From a bacterium (GTDB lineage: Bacteria; CSSED10-310; JAJRTK01): 6,596 bases of DNA. Below the pieces are notes generated by a model that worked only from the letters and a program-made list of their open reading frames with translations, did no database searches and was not told the DNA's origin. The stretch lies in NCBI GenBank assembly GCA_024278345.1, contig JAJRTK010000379.1:1-6596 (forward strand), read 5' to 3'. The position numbers and the translations under genes were made by a program. Below are positions 1 to 6,099 of this stretch, one piece after another (within the stretch, counting starts at the first letter, position 1; every line of letters begins with the position of its first letter).

Positions 1-3000
1 GCAGCTCAGGGAGTACCTCGAAGGCTTGGCTAAAAAGGAGCGGCGTAAACGTCTGGCCGGGGTTGTGTTCGACGGCGAGCACCTTGTGTTCTTGCGCTTT
101 CGGGCCGGCCACATCTCCCGTGAGCCTCTCGCCCCCGCGGATCGAGATGCTCTGGAGAAGTTCCTGCACTGGCTGGCGGGCCTCTCCTCCGGCACCGCCC
201 TCACCGCCGAGAACCTGGCCCGCGATTTCTCCATCGACCAACCCCGTACCCAGGCCGCCATCGGCGCCCTGTATCACGCGCTTACCAAGCGTCTTCTCTC
301 CGAGCCCGAGGGCATGGTGGCCAAGCTCTTCGAGCAGTGGCGGCTGTTCTTCTCGGAGGCCATCGACTACAAGGAGGCCTTCGGTGGCCGCAAGCTCGAG
401 CCCCTGAAGAAATGGGTGGCCAAGGCCGGGATTAGCGTCGCGACCCCGGAGGAGGCCGAGCGGTTCTTCTTCGCCCTCCACACCTACTTCGCATTGATCG
501 TGAAGCTCATCGCCTGGCTGGCCCTTTCCCGACACCTGGGGCCCAAGGTGGGGATGCCCCTGTTCGGAGAGCTTCTTGATCTCCCCTCCGATGAGCTCCG
601 CCAGCGCCTGCACAAGATGGAACAGGGCGGCATCTTCCGCGACTTCGGGATCGAGAACCTGCTGGAGGGGGACTTCTTCGCCTGGTACCTGTACGGCTGG
701 AACGAGGCTATGGAGCAGGCGATCCGGGAACTTATCTTGCGCCTTGCCGAGTACGACCCCACTACTCTAGTCATCGACCCGGACGAGACACGCGACCTCC
801 TGAAGAAGCTCTACCACTATCTCCTCCCCCGCGAGGTCCGCCACAACCTGGGCGAGTACTACACCCCGGACTGGCTCGCCCAGAGATTGCTCAATCAGGT
901 GGACCAGGAGTTCTTCGACAACCATGAGTCCCTGGTTCAGCGACAGCGGCGCCGGATCCTCGCGCTTCGCTGGTTGGATCCCGCCTGCGGCTCCGGCACC
1001 TTCCTGGTGCTGTTGATCAAACGCTATCGGGAGTTGGGCGACCGGCTGATGGTGCCAGACGAGGAACTCCTAGATGCAGTACTGAAAAACATCGTGGGCT
1101 TCGACATCAACCCCCTGGCGGTGATCACGGCCAGGGTCAATTACATCCTTGCCTTGGGGGATCTCCTCGAGCGCCGTAAGGGGCGCATCACGATCCCCGT
1201 GTACCTCGCTGACTCAGTGCTCCTCCCCGAGCTCGGTGAGGACCTGGAGACGAGCGGCCTCTATCAAGTGCGCACCTCGGTAGGTGTATTCCAGGTGCCC
1301 CAAGCCGTGTTCGCCGCGGGACGGTTCGATCGGTTCTGTACGCTACTCGAGGAGTCCGTGCGCTCGGAGCTTCCGCCCGATGTTTTCGTGGAGCGCGTGG
1401 TAGAGAAGTTGGGCCTCTCCGAGGCGGAGCGGAAGGCCGCGGCCGGCCCCTTGCAAGAGCTTTACGAGCGGCTTCTGGACCTTCACCGCCAGGGCCTGGA
1501 TGACCTATGGGCGCGGCTCCTCAGGAACAACTTCGCCCCGCTGACCGTGGGGGAATTCGATTACGTAGTGGGCAATCCACCCTGGGTGAACTGGGAGCAC
1601 CTTCCAGACGGGTACCGTGATGACACGAAAAAGCTCTGGGATCTGTACGGGCTCTTCCCACATCGGGGCATGGATGTGATCCTGGGCAAGGGCAAGAAGG
1701 ACATCGCCATGCTCATGGCATACGTGGCCATGGATCGGTTTCTGAAACCCGGGGGCAGATTGGGGTTCGTGATCACTCAATCGCTCTTCAAGACCTCCGG
1801 TGCGGGGCAGGGGTTCCGCCGGTTCCGGCTCGGAGAAAATGGCGATCCCATTCGCGTAGTGCACGTGGACGACATGGTGGCCCTCAACCCCTTCGAAGGG
1901 GCCTCCAACCGCACCGCGGTGATGGTCATCATGAAGGGCCAGCGGATCCGCTATCCTGTGCCCTACACGGTGTGGCGCAAGAAGGGGCGCGCTCGGTTCA
2001 CCTGCGACAGCACTTTGGAGGAGGTGAAAGCGGCCACGCGGACCATGAGCTTCTCCGCCGAGCCGGTGGACCCTAAAGATCTCACGTCCCCTTGGCTTAC
2101 GGCCACCAAGCCCGCCCTGCGTGCGATGCGAAAGGTGCTCGGCAAGTCAGATTACATCGCCCACGCCGGCGTTAATACAGGCGGGGCGAACGCGGTTTAC
2201 TGGATGGAGATCGTGTCCCGACGCCCCGACGGCCTGGTAGTGGTGCGCAACATCACGCAGGGGGCCAAGCGCAAGGTGCCCGAAGTGAGTGCGGCAATCG
2301 AGCCGGATCTCCTCTATCCCCTTCTCCGTGGCCGGGATGTGCAGCGTTGGCGCGCGGAGCCTTCGGCATACATCCTGATGGTCCAGGACCCCAAGACGCG
2401 CCGCGGCATCGCCGAAGAGGAACTCAAGGAGCGTTACCCCGAGACGTGGAAGTATCTCAAACGCTTCGAATCGATCCTCCGAGAGCGGGCGGCGTTCAAA
2501 CGTTATTTCACGCGGAAAGACAAAAACGGAAAGGTGGTCGAGACCGGGCCCTTCTACTCCATGTTCGACGTGGGCGACTACACCTTCACCCCCTGGAAGG
2601 TGGTGTGGCTTGGGTTTGGGGCGAGAACGATGAAGGTTGCAGTTGTGGGTGCAGCGAATGGCAAGCCGGTGATAAGCAATCAGGCAATGCACCCGTTTAT
2701 CCCGTTGGAGCACGAAGACGAGGCTCATTATGTATGTGCATCTATGAATTCCTCACCTTTCGAGCTAGCTGTGAGAGCACATACACAAGAGGGTGGCAAA
2801 AGCTTTGCACAGTGCAATATTCTCGATCACATTTACATTCCCAAATACAGTCTAACTGATTCGGTGCATCAAGCGCTGGCCGAGGCCTCCAGAGAGGCCC
2901 ACGAGGCCGCAGCCCGAGGAGACGAGTCCCACCTGCGCGAAATCGAAGAGCGGATAGACTCCCTCGCCGCCCAACTCTGGGGCCTCACCGACAAAGAACT

Positions 3001-3049
3001 CGCCGAAATCCATCGTTCCTTGGCGATCTTGGACGACAAAGGAGGTTGA
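1..3049 (+). CDS. Eco57I-class / type IIG restriction-modification protein with N6-adenine methyltransferase domain (5' partial)
   Basis: Probable combined DNA methyltransferase/endonuclease that transfers a methyl group from S-adenosylmethionine to adenine in its recognition site. The frame is open to the left edge (eight codons precede the first TTG at 26), so the true start and probably an N-terminal nuclease domain are off-window. Numbering from the TTG at 26: a conserved motif-X-like LGEYYTP at 275-281; SAM-binding DPACGSGTF at 318-326; GFDINPLA at 358-365 (acidic motif II region); catalytic NPPW at 517-520; the end of the methylase core near NRTAV (628-632). The C-terminal half is specificity-like, with LLYPLLRGRD at 762-771 and AHYVCASMNSSP at 900-911, followed by a charged helical tail (IEERIDSLAAQLWGLT from 973). 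The visible part is about 1015 residues, consistent with single-chain type IIG enzymes. The stop overlaps the translation signals of the next gene, suggesting coupled expression. Codons about 870-948 are markedly less GC-rich than both flanks. Cleavage activity is inferred from the family, because the nuclease domain is not visible. Confidence 0.92.
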   Translation, partial: QLREYLEGLAKKERRKRLAGVVFDGEHLVFLRFRAGHISREPLAPADRDALEKFLHWLAGLSSGTALTAENLARDFSIDQPRTQAAIGALYHALTKRLLSEPEGMVAKLFEQWRLFFSEAIDYKEAFGGRKLEPLKKWVAKAGISVATPEEAERFFFALHTYFALIVKLIAWLALSRHLGPKVGMPLFGELLDLPSDELRQRLHKMEQGGIFRDFGIENLLEGDFFAWYLYGWNEAMEQAIRELILRLAEYDPTTLVIDPDETRDLLKKLYHYLLPREVRHNLGEYYTPDWLAQRLLNQVDQEFFDNHESLVQRQRRRILALRWLDPACGSGTFLVLLIKRYRELGDRLMVPDEELLDAVLKNIVGFDINPLAVITARVNYILALGDLLERRKGRITIPVYLADSVLLPELGEDLETSGLYQVRTSVGVFQVPQAVFAAGRFDRFCTLLEESVRSELPPDVFVERVVEKLGLSEAERKAAAGPLQELYERLLDLHRQGLDDLWARLLRNNFAPLTVGEFDYVVGNPPWVNWEHLPDGYRDDTKKLWDLYGLFPHRGMDVILGKGKKDIAMLMAYVAMDRFLKPGGRLGFVITQSLFKTSGAGQGFRRFRLGENGDPIRVVHVDDMVALNPFEGASNRTAVMVIMKGQRIRYPVPYTVWRKKGRARFTCDSTLEEVKAATRTMSFSAEPVDPKDLTSPWLTATKPALRAMRKVLGKSDYIAHAGVNTGGANAVYWMEIVSRRPDGLVVVRNITQGAKRKVPEVSAAIEPDLLYPLLRGRDVQRWRAEPSAYILMVQDPKTRRGIAEEELKERYPETWKYLKRFESILRERAAFKRYFTRKDKNGKVVETGPFYSMFDVGDYTFTPWKVVWLGFGARTMKVAVVGAANGKPVISNQAMHPFIPLEHEDEAHYVCASMNSSPFELAVRAHTQEGGKSFAQCNILDHIYIPKYSLTDSVHQALAEASREAHEAAARGDESHLREIEERIDSLAAQLWGLTDKELAEIHRSLAILDDKGG
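2942..3015 (+). repeat. Methylase tail repeat, copy A (inside gene 1)
   Basis: This is the 74-bp segment encoding the C-terminal helix of the methylase. It aligns without gaps to 4223-4296 at 62 of 74 positions by hand count. The encoded peptides match at 21 of 27 residues, including the shared stretch LTDKELAEI. Weaker protein similarity continues upstream to about 2876 with a one-residue gap. The repeat lies in the same orientation and coding phase as copy B. Confidence 0.85.
3038..3045 (+). promoter_or_regulatory. Strong Shine-Dalgarno of gene 2, inside the end of gene 1
   Basis: AAAGGAGG lies in the final Lys-Gly-Gly codons of the methylase. It is 6 nt before the GTG at 3052, which is good spacing, but directly abuts the TTG at 3046, which is too close. 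It therefore supports GTG 3052 as the start of gene 2. With the methylase stop at 3047-3049, it implies that ribosomes finishing gene 1 re-initiate on gene 2. Confidence 0.8.
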
Positions 3050-3051
3050 AG

Positions 3052-4149
3052 GTGAGGTCGGCTGTGCTCACTGAGGAGCTGAGGAAGAGGATCCACGACT
3101 ATATAGGACCCTTTGAGCAGTACTTGAGTTCGCCGGAAGGCAGACGTGACACCCAAGACCGCCTGGAGCGGCGCCGGTTCTTCCAAAGCTTTACCTCGGA
3201 GAAGCTCGCAGAGCTCGAAGAGGCCGAGTTGGGCGAACTAATCAGCCACCTGTGGGCCAGCCGCATCTTCACGAACAAACGTTATCTTGTGGAACGACTG
3301 GTCACAGAAAATGGGCTTCCGAAGCTTCGCCAAGCCCTTCAAGAGCTCATGTGGGGAGAAGGTTCGGTATATGATCGCTACTCTCAGTTCCTCAAAGAAG
3401 TAAAATGGTTCGGTCCTGCGATGGTCACAGAGCTCTTGGCTCACGTCCACCCGCGGCAGTGTGGGGTTTGGAATGATCGGGCGAGAAAAGCCCTAGTGGT
3501 TTTGGGGTTCGGTGAGCTATTGCCGCTCAAGAAGTACACATTGTCGGCGCGAGAGTATGAGAGCTTCTGCCGGGTACTCTCTGCGATAGCCGCTGAACTC
3601 TCGGGCCTTGAGATCCCAGACGAGCCCGACCTGTTGCTTGTGGATTACTTCCTCTACGAAGTGTTCAGCTCACAGAAGCGCAAGCTGATCCCTGAAACGT
3701 TGGTCAAGGAGTTCTACCACGACGAGATTCGAGACATGATCCGCGACATCGGCTCCTGGCTAGGTTTTGAGGCCGAGAGCGAGGAAAAGATCGCGCATGG
3801 AGCCCGGGTAGATGTGGTTTGGCGAGCCCGAATTGGGAACCTTGGTGTTGTTACTTACGTATTTGAGGTTCACAAGGGTGGCTCGATTGACAGCCTCATT
3901 CTCAACCTGCAAAAGGCAAGGAGCAACCCCACAGTGCAGAAGGTGATCGCCGTATCAGACCAGCGGCAACTCGAAAGATTACGGCAGGAAGTGCATGGGC
4001 TCCCAGAGGAGTTCCGCAAGGCGCTTGGGTACTGGAAGGTGGCCGAGGTAGAACAGGTTTACCAGAACCTCGCGGAAGCCACGGAGAGCATCCAACGGCT
4101 GGAGCTTGTGCGTGAGGAGTTTCCCATTGGCCAGGCTGAGCCTTCGTAG
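3052..4149 (+). CDS. Putative PD-(D/E)XK-like nuclease coupled to the type IIG enzyme
   Basis: A 365-residue soluble protein from GTG 3052, with no signal peptide or membrane segment visible. The N-terminal half is helical and charged. Around residues 120-150 it has a helix-turn-helix-like stretch, with WNDRARKAL following W140, that resembles helix-hairpin-helix DNA-binding segments. The C-terminal half resembles a nuclease fold: a helical lead-in (HDEIRDMIRDIGSWLGFEAE), then GARVDVVW with D254, a hydrophobic strand, and FEVHK with E272 and K275, followed by GGSIDSLILNLQKA and a strand (VQKVIAVSD). The acidic-strand-acidic order fits PD-(D/E)XK enzymes, but the expected E-x-K reads E-V-H-K, so the lysine is displaced or replaced by histidine. 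The gene is 2 bp behind the methylase with its ribosome site inside that gene, so the two are probably made together. I know of no assigned name. A role as accessory restriction nuclease is inference; it could instead be a DNA-binding partner without cleavage activity. Confidence 0.6.
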   Translation: MRSAVLTEELRKRIHDYIGPFEQYLSSPEGRRDTQDRLERRRFFQSFTSEKLAELEEAELGELISHLWASRIFTNKRYLVERLVTENGLPKLRQALQELMWGEGSVYDRYSQFLKEVKWFGPAMVTELLAHVHPRQCGVWNDRARKALVVLGFGELLPLKKYTLSAREYESFCRVLSAIAAELSGLEIPDEPDLLLVDYFLYEVFSSQKRKLIPETLVKEFYHDEIRDMIRDIGSWLGFEAESEEKIAHGARVDVVWRARIGNLGVVTYVFEVHKGGSIDSLILNLQKARSNPTVQKVIAVSDQRQLERLRQEVHGLPEEFRKALGYWKVAEVEQVYQNLAEATESIQRLELVREEFPIGQAEPS

Positions 4150-4222
4150 TCGAGTGAGTTTCGCCAAACCCAAAGCCCGCGAGGTAGCCTCCATCCAATA
4201 CGACACGAAACAACTGACCCAG

Positions 4223-4296
4223 ACCGAAGAGCAAATAGACGCCCTCGCCGCAAGGCTCTGGGACCTCACCGACAAGGAACTCGCCGAAATCCGCCG
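4223..4296 (+). repeat. Methylase tail repeat, copy B (in the orphan remnant)
   Basis: Direct-orientation partner of 2942-3015, about 1.28 kb downstream of it. It has 62 of 74 identical bases and no gaps in this block. Differences include third-position changes and a four-base cluster that turns Gln-Leu into Arg-Leu, as expected for two homologous alleles. Confidence 0.85.
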
Positions 4297-4307
4297 AAGC
4301 TTGCAAG
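4295..4307 (+). repeat. Short direct repeat, left of apeA
   Basis: CGAAGCTTGCAAG near the 3' end of the methylase remnant matches CGAAGCTTCCAAG at 5711-5723 at 12 of 13 positions. Together the two copies bracket the AT-rich apeA gene and its ribosome site. The copies are short and may match by chance. Confidence 0.4.
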
Positions 4308-4325
4308 AGCAAGGGTGAACCCAAT

Positions 4326-4333
4326 GGGGGTGA
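4326..4333 (+). promoter_or_regulatory. Shine-Dalgarno of the apeA-like gene
   Basis: GGGGGTGA differs from the ideal GGAGGTGA at one base. Its last core G (4330) is 6 nt before the GTG at 4337 and 9 nt before the TTG at 4340. Either codon could be the start; GTG 4337 is used here. The ATG at 4324 is in another frame and stops after seven codons. Confidence 0.6.
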
Positions 4334-4336
4334 GAA

Positions 4337-5710
4337 GTGTTGATTAGGAAGGTTGAATACAGAGGAGTCTGGTGGTTACCAGAGGATCCTGACAGAGAGA
4401 TTGGTGGGATTCTTAAGTTTTCCCCTAGCGAAGGTGTTCGGCTTGAACTAGCAGGTGCACTAAAAGGGTCAGTAAATGTGAGCGAACCTTTTGCGCCAGA
4501 GTTAATCTTTGGCAAGATTCCTGAAAAAGGACGCGTTACTCTGTATCGCTGTTTAGAAGTCCATCGACTTGTTAGCGCAGGGGAGACCTCTGACATCATT
4601 GCCGGAATAGCGTTTCTTGGAGCCCATATTGACCCACGACATGCTACTTTTTCGTCTATGACAACGGAAGCCGTGGGTCTTGACTTATGGGCAAATATCA
4701 ATTGGGTTGAATTTCCAGAACTACAAGAATTACTTGGCAGGAGCTTCAGTGTTCGTTTTCACAGGCCTGATCCGTTGGAGGCGCAGCTAAGTGACGGTAC
4801 AAAAGTCGTATTAGGTGTTAGGGTGGAATGTCCAAAAATTTCTTGGTTACAGAGAGAAGTGAAGCTGAGGCGAAATACATTTGCTAAAGTGAATCTCCCC
4901 TCAACCCGACCTTTCGAAGAATCTTTGGAATCACTACAAGCAATGCTTGATCTCGCAAGTTTAGGAATCTTACACCCTGTTACACCCAGCCTCATTAAGG
5001 GAACGATCGAAGAAAACGAAGGCGAGAGAAACGAAGTTGAAATTCTATACCAGGTTTCCAACCAACTACCCATCGATGTTTCTGCTCTGAATCTTTATGC
5101 AACGCTTTTTACTTTGGAAGACATATACAATCATTTTCAAGACGTTATCTGCAACTGGTTTGACGTGAGAAATCGATTGAAGCCAGTTCTGACGCTATAC
5201 TTCGCTACAATTCGAGCTCCGAGAATGTACGTTGAAAGTCATTTTTTGAACATTGTCCATGCATTGGAAGCCTATCACCGGTTGACCATAGGAGGCTATG
5301 ACTTGCCAGATGATGAACACCAGAAACGTGTGGATGAAATCATTGACTCAGCCCCTCCTCAATGGCGCCAATGGTTGATGAATAAGCTAAAGAATAGCAA
5401 TGAATTGAGCTTACGCTCGCGATTAATGGAAGTATGTGATATGTTCCCCTCCGTGACCAGCAGACTGATTGGCAATCGGGGGGAGAGGAAGTGTTTTGTT
5501 TCGCGGATAATCGACACAAGGAACTACTTGACACATCATGATACTAAACTTGAGAAAAGAACTGCCCAAGGAATTGCTTTGTTTTACCTGACCGAAAAAC
5601 TAAAAGTCTTGGTTGAGTGTTGTTTGTTGCGTGAACTTGGGTTTTCTAACGAGTGGATCTCGGAGAGGATTGGAAGAGCACGTTTAGATCGAATGCCGAA
5701 GGTTAGATAA
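4337..5710 (+). CDS. apeA: ApeA-like abortive-infection protein with C-terminal HEPN ribonuclease domain
   Basis: A 457-residue cytosolic protein resembling ApeA, an anti-phage protein known to act through a HEPN domain, probably by cutting RNA and halting the infected cell. The N-terminal part opens with a pattern typical of ApeA N-terminal domains: YRGVWWLPEDP (residues 8-18), then G-x-L-x-F and a beta-rich region to about residue 290. The HEPN part runs from about residue 298 (YVESHFLNIVHALEAYHR) to near 445. It carries the R-N-x3-H ribonuclease motif as RNYLTH, with R395, N396 and H400 plus an adjacent H401. All key HEPN residues are present and the frame is intact, so it is probably active. 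The start is GTG 4337 (or TTG 4340), behind GGGGGTGA. Sampled GC is about 37-47%, far below gene 1, which suggests separate acquisition. It lies in the same direction as the restriction genes, 187 bp after gene 2, and may have its own promoter; I could not place one. The trigger is unknown. Confidence 0.85.
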   Translation: MLIRKVEYRGVWWLPEDPDREIGGILKFSPSEGVRLELAGALKGSVNVSEPFAPELIFGKIPEKGRVTLYRCLEVHRLVSAGETSDIIAGIAFLGAHIDPRHATFSSMTTEAVGLDLWANINWVEFPELQELLGRSFSVRFHRPDPLEAQLSDGTKVVLGVRVECPKISWLQREVKLRRNTFAKVNLPSTRPFEESLESLQAMLDLASLGILHPVTPSLIKGTIEENEGERNEVEILYQVSNQLPIDVSALNLYATLFTLEDIYNHFQDVICNWFDVRNRLKPVLTLYFATIRAPRMYVESHFLNIVHALEAYHRLTIGGYDLPDDEHQKRVDEIIDSAPPQWRQWLMNKLKNSNELSLRSRLMEVCDMFPSVTSRLIGNRGERKCFVSRIIDTRNYLTHHDTKLEKRTAQGIALFYLTEKLKVLVECCLLRELGFSNEWISERIGRARLDRMPKVR

Positions 5711-5723
5711 CGAAGCTTCCAAG
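5711..5723 (+). repeat. Short direct repeat, right of apeA
   Basis: CGAAGCTTCCAAG begins at the base after the apeA stop codon and matches 4295-4307 at 12 of 13 positions. Sequence composition returns to GC-rich a few tens of bases further right. It may mark the right edge of the apeA insertion. Confidence 0.4.
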
Positions 5724-6099
5724 TATTCTTAAATTACTACCCGGATCTGGGTCAGTGAGCTGGGGGTCTACCATCGGATTTATGGGCCCACCGCTCGGCG
5801 AGGGACATGTTAATATGGGTTTGAGGCGGGGGTGTGGCTCTTGGGGTCGAAAGCGTGCTGCTCGACTTTGAATTGCCGCCCCCGCCATCTTTTTCATCCA
5901 GGGACGTCCACCGGAATGGTGCCAGCCTGAAGAGGCCGTGGCCCTGCGCGATAGACGTGATGTCCTGGATGAAGACTCCCCAGGCACAAAGAGGTCTGAT
6001 CCTGTTTTTGAAGCGTCGTCCGGGGCTCCCAGAGAGTCAGCCGGAGAAGAAGGCCGTTTTCCCGGATACGACTGCTGCGGTAGGACCGCCCTCGGATGG
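5724..6099. other. Convergent intergenic region without a supported gene
   Basis: About 376 bp lie between the ends of apeA (plus strand) and the DUF4143 gene (minus strand). Several frames are open for 60-180 codons on both strands, but none has a convincing start, ribosome site or recognisable motif. Their peptides are rich in Arg, Pro, Ser and Gly, as expected of frames open only because GC is high. The one clear element is the hairpin at 5825-5894. No tRNA, CRISPR or insertion-sequence ends were seen. It may be an old gene relic, but nothing identifies one. Confidence 0.6.
5825..5894 (+). terminator. Putative rho-independent terminator downstream of apeA
   Basis: An 8-bp perfect stem, GGCGGGGG (5825-5832) with CCCCCGCC (5879-5886), continues inward as GGC/GCC (5836-5838 with 5875-5877) and is capped by GTCGA/TCGAC (5846-5850 with 5862-5866). 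It is followed by ATC and TTTTT (5890-5894) on the plus strand only, so it would stop transcription coming from apeA. It lies about 115 bp after the apeA stop, and the hairpin is longer than usual. Function is inferred from structure. Confidence 0.45.

Larger units (their letters stand above)
4151..4318 (+). pseudogene. Orphan 3' remnant of a second type IIG methylase gene
   Basis: This stretch starts right after the stop of gene 2. It reads in one frame (+2) to TGA at 4316-4318 and encodes about 55 residues. From FAKPKAREVA onward it aligns with the C-terminal tail of the upstream methylase, ending TEEQIDALAARLWDLT then DKELAEIRRSL. No methylase core, SAM motif or specificity domain precedes it, so it is a stranded gene end rather than a working enzyme. 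A GTG at 4154 could start a 54-residue peptide, but I see no convincing ribosome site for it. Divergence from gene 1's tail (62 of 74 bases identical in the best block) indicates a different but related allele rather than a fresh duplication. It may be the original end of the methylase gene, left behind when a new 3' end and gene 2 were recombined in. Confidence 0.7.

Noticed and set aside
26-28. TTG as the start codon of the methylase
   Set aside because: The frame is open to the left edge with eight further codons, no ribosome site is visible, and the residues around it read like the middle of the protein, so it is an internal leucine codon.
2147-2728. 193-codon open frame on the minus strand
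   Set aside because: It lies wholly inside the methylase gene, has no recognisable motif, and is open because of GC-rich codon structure.
3046-3048. TTG as the start of gene 2
   Set aside because: It abuts the AAAGGAGG site with no spacer; the GTG at 3052 has 6-nt spacing.
2942-4296. The two methylase tail copies as ends of an insertion sequence or transposon
   Set aside because: They are diverged coding repeats in direct orientation with no transposase or inverted termini between them; homologous gene ends explain them better.
5739-5752. ACCC/GGGT hairpin right after apeA
   Set aside because: A 4-bp stem with no T-run; expected by chance.
5752-5808. Minus-strand ATG frame of 18 residues beginning MSLAERWAHKSDG
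   Set aside because: It looks protein-like at first but stops quickly, has no clear Shine-Dalgarno and no neighbour to lead into; insufficient support for a gene or leader.
6077-6089. GCGGT/ACCGC hairpin just past the DUF4143 stop as a terminator
   Set aside because: Only 5 bp of stem and no T-run in the minus-strand direction.
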